This document shows, one piece after another, positions 35,260 through 46,007 of a stretch of 64,000 bases of DNA. Within the stretch, counting starts at the first letter, position 1. Every line of letters begins with the position of its first letter. The notes under the pieces are model-generated. The model saw only the letters and a list, made by a program, of their open reading frames with translations. It searched no databases and was not told the origin of the DNA. Made by a program: the position numbers and the translations under genes. The stretch comes from Berberis thunbergii (Eukaryota; Streptophyta; Magnoliopsida; Ranunculales; Berberidaceae): the NCBI GenBank assembly GCA_003290165.1, contig QNQO01000198.1:372001-436000 (forward strand), read 5' to 3'.

Positions 35260-36739
35260 TGTATTGATTCAAAGATTTTATTTTAAATTGAAAGCAGCCA
35301 ATTTAAGATCAATTTCTTTAATTAATAGGTTTGGTGTGGTTAACACATTTTGTTCAACAGACGTAGGTGTAAAGTACGTTGTTGGTTTTGATACATTAAA
35401 GGCTTGCTTTTGAGCCAATTGGGTATGAGCCAATTGATATTGGTGGACTTGATCTTGGATTAATTTATCACCAATCTAATGAAGCAAGATATTGGTGTAA
35501 TTATCCTGTTGAATAATTTTACCAAGACCTTCAAATGTTTTATCTATCCGGGGATCTTTGAAAGGTGATGCCAAAACATCTAAAGTTGAAAATTTTCTTT
35601 CTTCTAAAGGTGGTAAGATGGATTCTTTGGCGGAATTAGTTTCAGTTGTATGCCAGAATTTTGAATTAGTTTTGATAAATTTTATGCTAGGAAGATAATC
35701 AGAAAATACCAATCTAAAAAGGGTAAATTTTCTTGCATTTCTTCAAAACATGCATAAAATTGTTTTCCTAATTCAATTCTTTGTTCTTCTTTAGTTTGTA
35801 CATGCAGAACCACATGGGAGCATTCTTGGATTGATATGGTTTGCTCAATGCTGAGCGGGTATAATTCCAGCATAAAATTCAGGATAAACCGAACCTGATG
35901 AAGAACCAAAGTGACAAAACTTGCTCTGAAACAGGAATTGGAGGTTGGTACTTTTCTAGAAAAATCTTCCATCCTTCTTGAACAACAAGAGGAAGGATAT
36001 CTTGGATTGGACCAAAATGGCTCCACCAAATGTGTTGGAACCAAAGAGGAACAAATTTCTATTTGAACTTTTGACAGAATAAAAAGAACAATGAATGGAG
36101 ACAATTTTGCGATTGTATGTAGAAGGCTCTTGACCAAGTTAGTTTCTAGTCAAGATAATTGTATGTCTGAGGAACATAGTTCACTAAGAACTTATTGTGG
36201 TAGTGAGGGAGCCGATGCCAGTCAGCTTATGAGATAACTTTGTGGATCTGACACTTGGAATGTGTGATCCTTTCTTAGTGGTTTTTGTCATTATGGTGGG
36301 TGATGATCACAAAATCAAAATCTACGAGGATGAACTCATAGAACTTCTATGATTATGTACTATCTGCTTCTTCAAACTGTTGTTGTTGAGGAAACAGATT
36401 CTTGGCGATGAGCTGGGGCTCTTTGACTAAAGTATACATGGATGGCTCGATCATAGTGATATAATCAAGGCATGCTTTAGGAATGTATGGATTTGGTGCC
36501 GATGTTTGCGGCTTTGTAAAACTGGTCATGGTAGAACCAGTTGCTTCTTCTTGGTTCAATGGAGTAAACTTTTGTGAAAGGGAAAGGGCGTAAGAAAGAG
36601 GGGCTTGATGCTGTGACGCAGAATGCGCCATTGCATATTAGGATTTTGATTTGGGTTTGGAAAAAGGAGGAGGGCGAGAGGAAGATGAGTTAGAAGAACT
36701 CATCTTTGCAGGAACTCTCTTGTTAGAAAATCTGCAAGA

Positions 36740-37200
36740 GAGTTATCAGCTCCTTTTATAAACTTTATTTCAAAATCAAAGGCTAAAAGAAAACCTTGCC
36801 ATCTGGCAAAGATCTGTTTGGAAACGAGATTTAAAACATGTTTAGTTAAAATCTCTTTGGCAGATTGACAATCAACTTGTAATAAAAACTTTTGATTTAT
36901 TAAATCATCTTAAAATTTCATGATGCAAAAGACAATTGACAAAACCTCCTTTTTTACTGTGGAATAATTGAATTGGACAGAGTTCCAAATACCCGAGTGG
37001 TATCGAACTAATTGGATAGAGGTAGAATCGGGAAGGCGTTGTTTGAGAATACCACCGTATCCTAAATTTGAAGCATTTGTTTCTACAATCTTGAAGGCTT
37101 CTGGATTGGAAATCCCTAAACAAGGAAGATGTTTGACTCTGGACTTGACTTGATAGACAACCTGGGATTGGGCTAAAGTCCATGGGTTGGATTTTTCTTA
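36740..37200 (-). pseudogene. RNase H domain (U5 copy), catalytic Asp replaced
   Basis: RNase H that removes RNA from RNA:DNA hybrids. On the minus strand: FKIVETNASNLGYGGILKQ (about 37050-37100), where the first catalytic Asp of the family is Asn; then VKKEVLSIVFCIMKF, a stop, LLQVDCQSAKEIL (second Asp present) and NSLADFLTREF (C-terminal Asp region). The same Asn is present in all five copies. Equivalent regions: 22380-21900, 27290-26840, 32230-31775 and 42120-41660. Confidence 0.75.
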
Positions 37201-37218
37201 AGTCTGGTAAACAGGGTT

Positions 37219-38201
37219 TTAATAAAATTCAAAGGCCTTTGTAAAGTCTGCAGCATAGTTAAGAGATCCTAAAAACCATTGTAATTGGTTTGTATCTTTT
37301 AACTCATCTGGAAATTTGTTTGCAAAATCAATTGCTCTAGATATGGGAGTGAGAGTCCCATGAAAAATCTTATGTCCAAGAAATCGGACATTGGTTTCAA
37401 AAAGATTGATTTTTGTTGGAGAAAGACCTAAACCATTTTCTTTGATAATTCTTTCAAATTGATACAAATGTTTCTAGTGGGCTAGAATCGATTCTGAGAA
37501 AACAAGTATATCATCGATATACACGATTGTAAAGGTTGATAAAGGGGAGAAAATATCATTCATGATATTTTGAAACTCACTAGGAGCATTCTTGAGGACA
37601 AATGGCATAACATTCCATTAAAATGACCAAATGGAACATTAAATGTTGTCTTGTAACGATCAAATGGATGAATTTGAATTTTCCAAAATCCAGATTTGAG
37701 ATTGAACTTTGAGAAAACGCAGGCTGAATGTAATCTTCTAAGAAGATCTCTTTTGTTAGGTATAGGATATCTGATCCATTGCAAAGCCTGGTTTAAAGGC
37801 TTATAATTGATAACAAGACGAGGACTTCCTTTTTCTAATTCAGCTGCTTTATTAACATACAAGGCTACACAACTCCAGGGAGATTTGGAATGCCTAATAA
37901 GTTTCTTTGAAAGCAAAGCTTTGATTTCTTTTTTGCAATGTTCCATGAGCTCAGAATTCATTTGAATTGGTCGAACTTTAGTTGGAATCATTGAATCTTT
38001 GAAAGAAGTATCATTTCTGAATTTGTTGATTTCTATAATTTCAGGTTTGTACAAAAATGAAACTCTATATCTGTTCCAAGAATTTGGGTTTTGATGCCCA
38101 ATGTTGTAACAGAGAACGAATAAATTGCAGCAAAAAATGATGTTCCAAGAATCATCTTGTGGACCATGTTTTGAACAAGAAAAAAATATTTTTTGATACA
38201 A
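37219..38201 (-). pseudogene. Reverse transcriptase (U5 copy), broken
   Basis: RNA-dependent DNA polymerase. Order: SPRLVINYKPLN and YPIPNKRDLLRRL (motif 1/2 region, about 37750-37830), FSKFNLKSGFW (motif A with Asn in place of the catalytic Asp, about 37700), PFGHFNG and then a frame change near 37615, followed by MPFVLKNAP and the YIDD box ([11 protein letters not shown], about 37500-37530). A TAG precedes KHLYQFERIIKENG, and the thumb-like end with LGHKIFHGTLTP and a final LGSLNYAADF follows to 37219. The frameshift and TAG occur in all five RT copies, so none is functional. Confidence 0.85.
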
Positions 38202-38965
38202 ACCTTATCTTGGCAGATATGGGCATTTGTTAATTTATATTGTATAGCCAACTTTGAATTGGTAGTTATATGCAATTTTTGTTTTGTAAGTTCAAAATAT
38301 TTGGTAGGTATTAATCCTTCCGCAACACAGTTAAGATCAGTTCCGGAATCAATAAGTGCTTTACATGGGATAGTAAACTCTTTATTGATAACGAGGTTAA
38401 CTTTGCAAAACCATCCCTGATGTGTAACTTTGTTGATTTGATTAAGAAAAAAAGGAGTAATTTTTACAGGAGTTTCGAAAGAAGAGGGTATATAAGGTAA
38501 AGACGTATTTTGAAGTCCATTGATACGAAGATCAAGGAGAGAATGATTTTGTTTTAAAATCAAAATGTCTTTTTTTGATATGATTGACTTCTTGCTGAAG
38601 ATCATATAAATTGACAGGGATAGAAGATGTGGATCTTCTAAATTTGTCAATAATCTGTTTGTGATCATTGGATTTATAACCTCTGGGGTTGGTTTTGTGG
38701 TTAAATTTGTTTTGATATGTTGAAGATATTCTGTTTTAAGTTTAGGATCTTGAATGCGATCAACAAAATCTAAAAGAATATTGGATTCTTTTGTTTTTGA
38801 AATCATGTTGATACTTTGAAGGTTATGACAATGACATGCCTTAGCGCATTCTCCGTCACTGACCTTTTCAGATTGATCAGAATCAGAAGAATAATTCAAA
38901 TTATGAATTTGAAGATCTTCATCTGAATTATCTGATTCAGAGTTCATTAAAACTTGAAGAAACAT
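38033..38965 (-). pseudogene. Aspartic protease region (U5 copy, 310 codons)
   Basis: Retropepsin-like aspartic protease, which cleaves the polyprotein. The active-site motif ALIDSGTDLNCV lies near 38340-38365, preceded by the substrate-flap region TIPCKALI. The frame carries an N-terminal linker (LLDFVDRIQDPKLKTEYLQ) and continues past the protease to 38033, overlapping the RT ORF that begins at 38201 in another frame. Equivalent ORFs: 23858-23343 (U2), 29023-28391 (U3), 33962-33096 (U4). U6 has lost the active-site Gly and gained a stop. Confidence 0.8.
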
Positions 38966-39329
38966 GTTCTTGATATCTTCAGGAGCTTGAAGCTCTTGAA
39001 TCTTTTGGGTTGTTCTGAAGTTCTTTGCATAATGACCAGGACAACCACGTTTGAAGCAAACTGGCCTTGAATGGGTATGGGCTGGATACTTCTTGAATGA
39101 TTTGGTAGGCTTGGGTTTATGTGTACCATGCTTCTTGGGCTGACTATAATATTGATTATAGTTTTTGGCGGGAGTTGTTTTGGTCCATATGGTTTTTTTG
39201 GATTTAAATTGTCTAGCAGGATGAGACCAGTATTGTAATTTTGATTGAAAAGGCTTTTGATGAGGGAGGTTAAAATCATCATAGCCATATTGTTGACAGA
39301 AATCGCCAAGTTCTCTTGGACCATTGATA

Positions 39330-40196
39330 TTATGTTTCTTTAATTGGCCTTTTAAGTCTTAAATCATTATAATTATGCAAAGCACATTTGTTAATGAAAA
39401 TAATGATATCTCCAAAGGTAAGACGTCCATAAGGAATATCTTTTGGATAGATTTCTTGTAATTTTTCTCTAACATTTTCAGCAAAGATTGGTGGAAGACC
39501 AGAAATTAACATTCTCTTCCAAAAAGGGTTATTTGCATTAGATTGAAACATAACCTTTTTGAGGAATATGTCTTTGTACCACCGAAAGTGGCTCAAAGTC
39601 GAACATTTGTGAATCATCAACAAATCTTTGGAATTGTTCTGTAATTCACTAGGATCTCCCATAAAATGCTTAAGAATACAAAAGATTAGATTATTAATTG
39701 AATCAAGGATCTATTAACCGTGTTCTGTTTTGATAGGATTACCTAATAAATTAATTTTTACTGTATTAAAAATTGATTGTTGTTCACCAACTGTTAGGTA
39801 GTTATCCCAACATCCTTTGAGTAGTCTAGAAAAGCCAACAATGATAAGAGATGCAATTGTCCTATCATTCTTGCCTTCGCTACAATGAGCCGAAGCCATC
39901 ATAACCATTTCCTGGGTTAATTCAACAAAAGTTTCTTTAGTTAGACCATCTATATTCCAAGTATAGAGGTTATTTGTAGAAAATGACCCATAGACCTGAA
40001 GTGATTTCTCTTCAAATTGCATGTCGGAGAGTGATGATCGTGGATAAAAATTTCTAGTTGTGGGAAGGGGATTTTGAGTTTTCCCATAAGATTTAGCAAA
40101 CTTAATGGGATTGGCTTGGTATTGGATGTAGTTTAAGTTATCTAGTGCAGTCATAAGATCTAAATCACTATCTGAATTCATTGCGTGGGAAGACAA
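39330..40196 (-). pseudogene. Gag/coat-like region, U5 copy
   Basis: Split by TAA at about 39715. Otherwise close to the U4 copy, with a few substitutions (SSHAMNSD, GLTKETF). Confidence 0.65.
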
Positions 40197-40649
40197 TGTA
40201 TTGATACGAAGATTTTATTTTAAATTGATAGCAGCCAATTAAAGATCAATTTCTTTAATTAATAGGTTAGGTGTGGTTAACACATTTTGTTCAACAGACG
40301 TAGGTGTAAAGTACGTTGTTGGTTTTGATACATTAAAGGCTTGCTTTTGAGCCAATTGGGTATGAGCCAATTGATATTGGTGGACTTGATCTTGGATTAA
40401 TTTATCACCAATCTCATGAAGCAAGATATTGGTGTAATTATCCTGTTGAATAATTTTACCAAGACCTTTAAATGTATTATCTATCCGGGGATCTTTTAAA
40501 GGTGATGCCAAAACATCTAAAGTTGAAAATTTTATTTCTTCTAAAGGTGGTAAGATGGATTCTTTGGCGGAATTAGTTTCAGTTGTATGCCAGAATTTTG
40601 AATTAGTTTTGATAACTTTTATGCTAGGAAGATAATTAGAAAAATACCA

Positions 40650-41030
40650 ATCTAAAAAGGGTAAATTTTCTTACATTTCTTCAAAACATGCATAAAATGT
40701 TTTCCTAATTCAATTCTTTGTTCTTCTGTACTTTGTACATGCAGAACCACATGGGAGCATTCTTGGATTGATATGGCTTGCTCAATGCTGAGCAGGTATA
40801 ATTCCAGCATAAAATTCAGGATAAACCGAACCTGATGAAGAACCAAAGTGACAAAACCTGCTCAGAAACAGGAATTGGAGGTTGGTACTTTTCTTGAAAA
40901 ATCTTCCATCCTTCTTGAACAACAGGAGGAAGGATATCTTGGATTGGACCAAAATGGCTCCACCAAATGTGTTGGAACCAAAGAGGAACAAATTTCTATT
41001 TGAACTTTTGACAGAATAAAAAAGACCATG
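40650..41030 (-). pseudogene. Trp-rich region of the pararetrovirus-like unit (U5 copy)
   Basis: In the frame FVPLWFQHIWWSHFGPIQDI (about 40980 downward) this region is Trp/Phe/Pro-rich and ends at KNAPMWF near 40750, where the frame runs into a different, charged sequence. Its function is unknown to me; by position it could be the movement-protein or structural part of the polyprotein, but I see no diagnostic motif. Equivalent regions: 26200-25930, 31140-30870, 36075-35800 and 21250-20990. Confidence 0.5.
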
Positions 41031-41283
41031 AATGGAGACAATTATGCGATTGTATGTAGAAGGCTCTTGATCAACTTAGTTTCTAGTCAAGATAATTGTA
41101 TGTCTGAGGAACATAGTTCACTAAGAACTTATTGTGGTAGTGAGGGAGCCGATGCCAGTCAGCTTATGAGATAACTTTGTGGATCTGACACTTGGAATGT
41201 GTGATCCTTTCTTAGTGGTTTTTGTCATTATGGTGGGTGATGATCACAAAATCAAAATCTACGAGGATGAACTCATAGAACTT

Positions 41284-41655
41284 CTATGATTTTGTACTGT
41301 CTGCTTCTTCAAACTGTTGTGTTTCAAACTGTTGTTGTTGAGGAAACAGATTCTTGGCGATGAGCTGGGGCTCTTTGACTAAAGTATACATGGATGGCTC
41401 GATCATAGTGATATAATCAAGGCATGCTTTAGGAATGTATGGATTTGGTGCCGATGTTTGCGGCTTTGTAAAATTGGTCATGGTAGAACCAGTTGCTTCT
41501 TCTTGGTTCAATGGAGTAAACTTTTGTGAAAGGGAAAGGGCGTAAGAAAGAGGGGCTTGATGCTGTGACGCAGAATGCGCCATTGCATATTTGGATTTTG
41601 ATTTGGGTTTGGAAAAAGGAGGAGGGCGAGAGAAAGATGAGTTAGAAGAACTCCT
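41284..41655 (-). pseudogene. Ser/Pro-rich leader ORF of the pararetrovirus-like unit (U5 copy)
   Basis: Best-preserved copy of the leader reading frame: Ser- and Pro-rich start (SSSNSSSSRPPPFSKPK), then SQHQAPLSYALSLSQKFTPL and a Gln-rich end. No known domain is recognised. The equivalent ORFs are at 26828-26472 (U2), 31765-31409 (U3) and 36703-36353 (U4), each with a TAA 22 codons after the ATG that the U5 copy lacks; in the U5 copy the ATG itself is AGG. It begins right after the RNase H end of the preceding unit. Confidence 0.7.
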
Positions 41656-42180
41656 CTTTGCAGGAACTCTCTTGTTAGAAAATCTGCAAGAGAGTTATCA
41701 GCCCCTTTAATAAACTTTATTTCAAAATCAAAGGCTGAAAGAAGACCTTGACATCTGGCAAAGATATGTTGGGAAACGAGATTTAAAACATGTTTAGTTA
41801 AAATCTCTTTGGCAGATTGACAATCAACTTGTAATAAAAACTTTTGATTTATTAAATCATCTTAAAATTTCATGATGCACAAGACAATTGACAAAACCTC
41901 TTTTTTTACTGTGGAATAATTGAATTGGACAGAGTTCCAAATACCCGAGTGGTATCGAACTAATTGGATAGAGGTAGAATCGGGAAGACGTTGTTTGAGA
42001 ATACCACCGTATCCTAAATTTGAAGCATTTGTTTCTACAATCTTGAAGGCTTCTGGATTGGAAATCCCTAAACAAGGAAGATGTTTGACTCTGGACTTGA
42101 CTTGATAGACAACCTGGGATTGGGCTAAAGTCCATGGGTTGGATTTTTCTTAAGTCTGGTAAACAGGGTTTTAATAAAAT

Positions 42181-43154
42181 TCAAAGGCCTTTGTAAAAGT
42201 CTGCAGCATAGTTAAGAGATCCTAAAAACCATTGTAATTGGTTTGTATCTTTTAACTCATCTGGAAATTTGTTTGCAAAATCAATTGCTCTAGATATGGG
42301 AGTGAGAGTCCCATGAAAAATCTTATGTCCAAGAAATCGGACATTGGTTTCAAAAAGATTGATTTTTGTTGGAGAAAGAACTAAACCATTTTCTTTGATA
42401 ATTCTTTCAAATTGATACAAATGTTTCTAGTGGGCTGGAATCGATTCTGAGAAAACAAGTATATCATCGATATACACGATTGTAAAGGTTGATAAAGGGG
42501 AGAAAATATCATTCATGATATTTTGAAACTCACTATGAGCATTCTTGAGGCCAAATGGCATAATATTCCATTAAAATGACCAAATGGAACATTAAATGTT
42601 GTCTTGTAACGATCATATGGATGAATCTGAATTTTCCAAAATCCAGATTTGAGATCGATCTTTGACAAAACGCAGGTTGAATGTAATCTTTTAAGAAGAT
42701 CTCTTTTGTTAGGTATAGGATATCTGATCCATTGCAAAGCCTGGTTTAAAGGCTTATAATTGATAACAAGACGAGGACTTCCTTTTTCTAATTCAGCTGC
42801 TTTATTAACATACACGGATACACAACTCCAGGGAGATTTGGAATGCCTAATAAGTTTCTTTGAAAGCAAAGCTTTGATTTCTTTTTTGCAATGTTCCATG
42901 AGCTCAGAATTCATTTGAATTAGTCGAGCTTTTGTTGAAATCATTGAATCTTTGAAAGAAGTATCATTTCTGAATTTGTTGATTTCTATAATTTCAGGTT
43001 TGTACAAAAATGAAACTCTACATCTGTTCCAAGAATTTGGGTTTTTATGCCCGATGTTGTAACAGAGAACGAATAAATTGCCGCAAAAATTGGTGTTCCA
43101 AGAATCATCTTGTGGACCATGTTTTGTACAAGAAAAAAATCTTGTTTGATACAA
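42181..43154 (-). pseudogene. Reverse transcriptase (U6 copy), broken
   Basis: Most divergent RT copy. Motif A is SKIDLKSGFW with Asp retained. The shared frameshift near 42570 and TAG near 42428 are present. YIDD box near 42460-42485. Confidence 0.85.
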
Positions 43155-43624
43155 ACCTTATCTTGGCAGATATGAGCATTTGTTAATTTATATTGTATAG
43201 CCAACTTGGAATTGGTAGTTATATACAATTTTTGTTTTGTAAGTTCAAAATATTTGGTAGGTATTAATCTTTCCGCAACCTAGTTAAGATCAGCGTCGGA
43301 ATCAATAAGAGCTTTACATGGGATAGTAAACTCTTTATTGATAACGAGGTTAACTTTGCAAAATCATCCCTGATGTGTAACTTTGTTGATTTCATTAAGA
43401 AAAAAAGAGTAATCTATACAGGAGTTTCAAAAGAAGAGGGTATATCAGATAAAGACGTATTTTGAAGTCCATTGATACGAAGATCAAGGAGAGAATGATT
43501 TTGTTTTAAAATCAAAATGGTTGTTTTGATATGATTGACTTCTTGCTGAAGATCAAATAAATTGACAAGGATAGAAGATGTGGATCTTTTAAATTTGTCA
43601 ATAATCTGTTTGTGATCATTGGAT

Positions 43625-44275
43625 TTATAACCTCTGGGTTGGTTTTGTGTTTAAATTTGTTTTGATATGTTGAAGATATTCTATTTTAAGTTTAGGGTCT
43701 AGAATGCGATCAACAAAATCTAAAAGAATACAAGATTCTTTTGTTTTTGAAATCATATTGTTACTTTGAAGGTTATGACAATGAAATGCCTTAGCGCATT
43801 CTCCGTCACTGACCTTTTCAGATTGATCAGAATCAGAAGAATAATTCAAATTAAGAATTTGAAGATCTTCGTCAGAATTATCTGATTCAGAGTTCATTAA
43901 AACTTGAAGAAACATGTTCTTGATATCTTCAGGAGCTTGAAGTTCTTGAATCTTTTGGGTTGTTCTGAAATTCTTTCCATAATGACCACGACGACCACAT
44001 TTGAAGCAAACTGGCCTTGAACGGGTATGGGCTGGATACTTCTTGAATGATTTGGTAGGCTTGGGTTTATGCGTACCATGCTTCTTGGGCTGACTAAAAT
44101 ATTGATTATAGTTTTTGGGCGGGAGTTGTTTTTGTCCATATGGTTTTTTGGACTTAAACTGTCTAGCAGGATGAGACCTGTATTGTAATTTTGATTGAAA
44201 AGGCTTTTGATGAGGGAAACTTAAAATCATCATAGCCATATTGTTGACAGAAATCGCCAAGTTCTCTTGGACCAT
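43625..44275 (-). pseudogene. Zinc-knuckle and acidic linker region (U6 copy)
   Basis: 216-codon ORF. A basic, Lys/Pro/Gln-rich stretch leads to a CCHC-type zinc knuckle, CFKCGRRGHYGKN, in which the expected fourth ligand is Phe. It continues into an acidic linker with SESDNSDEDLQ and on towards the protease. CCHC knuckles bind nucleic acid and are usual at the coat/pol border of reverse-transcribing elements. In U2-U5 the same region is frameshifted upstream of the knuckle, and the second Cys is Arg. Confidence 0.75.
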
Positions 44276-44383
44276 TGATATTATGTTTCATTAATTGGGC
44301 TTTAAGTCTTAAATCATTATAATTACGCAAAGCACATTTGTTAATGAAAATAATGATATCTCCAAAGGTAAGACATTCATAAC

Positions 44384-46007
44384 ACTACAAGAAAAATGCT
44401 TATTCATAGCATTTGTTAATAGCGCTTTTTACCATTCTGCTATGAAAAGTCAATTTAAATGACTTTGAAATTGAGAAACCCTGTGTAAAGTTGGCGTGCA
44501 TTTAGGCGCTCCCCAAAAATTTTCAATTAGCGCGACTTCTCTCTTCGTCTCCTCCAAATATTTCAACCTCAAAGCATAACCACGCCATGCTTGCCTCTCT
44601 CTCCCATGCGCTGATCTTTTTCTCCTTCTTGATCGCATCTCTCTCCCTCTCCCTCTCTCTCCATAAAAGAAAAACCCCTCTCTACCAAGCACCACAACCC
44701 CCTTTCTTCTTATCGCCTACCATGGTCGACCTCTCACCATCTAAAGCCCTCAAATCCTTCTCTCCCTAATCTACAACCTAAAGCAAGGGCTACGATGTGC
44801 CCAGCCTGTCACTCCTCCAACTTCAACACCCAAGGATTACATAGCTCGATTCATCCTCTCAAGCAAGATCTGAAGTCCAAGTGATGGTTGGTGAGACCAC
44901 TGATGTTGGAATTTTTGGTCCTGTTAAGGTATATACTCTTCTACATCTTCTTTTTCAGTAGATCTGGTTTTGTAAATCAAATTTTAATCCTAAAATTTAC
45001 AATTATTCCATCATTCTCTCATTTCTTTCATCTTATTTGAGTGTCCTTCTGGATAGACCTAGATGCTGGATAAGCTTAAATGTATCTCTGGATTTCAAGA
45101 AACAGGGAAACCTAAAATTGATATCAAGATTCAACACAAACGAGATGAAGTTTGGTTTGCTCTTAGGTTTCTGTTTCACTTACCATACTTCCTATCGGGT
45201 TTTAGGGAAAACCACCCTCTGACTATCTTGCGAAACCAACATATTATCTTTACTTGATTCAAGATTGTGAATTAAAATATATAACGTTCATTTTTAGTAT
45301 GTTTTTTTTGGAAGGCATTTTCAGTATATAACGTTGCCTTTTTCAGTGTATAACGTTGCCTTAGGCATTTTTTTTGGAAGGCATTTTCAGTATATAACAT
45401 TCATTTTCAGTATGTTGCCTTAGGCATTCAGGATATATCTTGGATTTTGGGAGCAGTCGACTTTTCTTAAGTTTGTTATCTCAGTCATTTGGGATTTGAG
45501 TTTCGAGGATTTTGGGTGCACTGGCCTTGATAAGAAAAGGCAATTGGTTTCTTATTTGTTTATTTATTTAGTTTCATAGCCTTGCTTGTTATGCTATCTA
45601 TGCCCTTGTTTGTTTATTATTTGGGTTCATATCCTTTTACCTCAAACTATTGTAGGACAATGAGGTCAATGCTTTAAGGAATGTTGATGATGCATCCAAT
45701 CGTATTTCCAAGAACCTGATGCCTAGGGCTTTAAGTGCCTTTTGGACGTCTTCATTGTTTGCCCAATAGTGGGAGAGATAATAACCATAGGCCTGTTGAG
45801 AATTCAAAAGATAAAACCTTTGTCACTGAAAGTTACATATTAAATCTCGCATAAACAATGTCATTTTCAATTGAATGTGCATACCCTAGTCTGAAAATCA
45901 GGAACTTCGGACATTGAAATTATAAGTTTGCTTGAATTTTCATGAAGTGCTCCTCTCCTTGGTAATTTGTTGTGGCTTGGGAACTAGCATTGGATTGATG
46001 GGTTCCA
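44384..46007. other. Element B left part: subterminal motifs, CT-rich tract, unknown exons
   Basis: After the subterminal motifs (to about 44460), a CT-rich tract (44540-44680) resembles that after the 13533 terminus. Weakly coding plus-strand stretches at 45063-45257 (GKPKIDIKIQHKRDEVWFAL) and 45655-45760 (DNEVNALRNVDDASNRISKN, preceded by an AG) are not recognised. A GGCATTTTCAGTATATAACGTT-type short repeat occurs about four times at 45265-45430. Confidence 0.4.

Larger units (their letters stand above)
31766..36703 (-). repeat. Unit U4 of the array
   Basis: 4938 bp. The only unit whose coat-like ORF is unbroken (35259-34393, 288 codons). The protease ORF 33962-33096 is 288 codons. RT 33264-32291, RNase H about 32250-31780. 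It shares with U2 and U3 the TAA just after the Ser/Pro-rich N-terminus (about 36638) and the TAA at about 34000. A one-base deletion near 35705 breaks the gag N-terminal frame. Confidence 0.85.
36704..41655 (-). repeat. Unit U5 of the array
   Basis: 4952 bp, mosaic. The Ser/Pro-rich ORF at its 5' end (41655-41284) lacks the stop of U2-U4, has a 15-bp insertion giving an extra QQFET, and has AGG in place of the start ATG. The coat-like region has a TAA at about 39715. The protease ORF is the longest of all (38965-38033, 310 codons) because the TAA of U2-U4 is a Ser codon here. RT 38201-37219, with Asn in motif A. The zinc knuckle has Arg for the second Cys. Confidence 0.85.
20990..44382 (-). 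repeat. Tandem array of a ~4.94 kb pararetrovirus-like unit (about 4.7 copies)
   Basis: Head-to-tail array on the minus strand. Equivalent points recur at 26828, 31765, 36703 and 41655 (spacing 4937, 4938, 4952 bp). Units are named U1 (partial, lowest coordinates) to U6 (partial, highest). Each full unit encodes, in minus-strand order: a Ser/Pro-rich ORF leading into a Trp-rich hydrophobic region, a gag/coat-like protein, a zinc knuckle, an aspartic protease, RT and RNase H. No LTRs or long terminal duplications are seen within or between units. The RT sequence style and lack of LTRs fit an endogenous Caulimoviridae-like element; a deleted Ty3/gypsy-related element is the alternative. No integrase is seen. 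The central units are nearly identical and the outer ones diverged. Confidence 0.85.
41656..44382 (-). repeat. Unit U6 of the array (partial, cut by a CACTA insertion)
   Basis: Contains only the end of the coat-like region through RNase H. It is the most divergent of the pol-bearing copies. It alone keeps the first Cys-X2-Cys of the zinc knuckle (CFKCGRRGHYGKN, about 43997-44010), but the final Cys position is Phe. The protease motif reads LIDSDAD followed by a TAG, so the Gly after Ser is lost. RT 43154-42181 keeps the motif A Asp (SKIDLKSG). The unit stops at 44382, where CACTACAAG begins. Confidence 0.85.

Noticed and set aside
20990..44382. Reading the array as ordinary Ty3/gypsy LTR retrotransposons in tandem
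   Set aside because: No LTR pair, target duplications or integrase were found in about 4.7 units, and the unit repeats head to tail without intervening LTRs. The possibility is kept only as an alternative.
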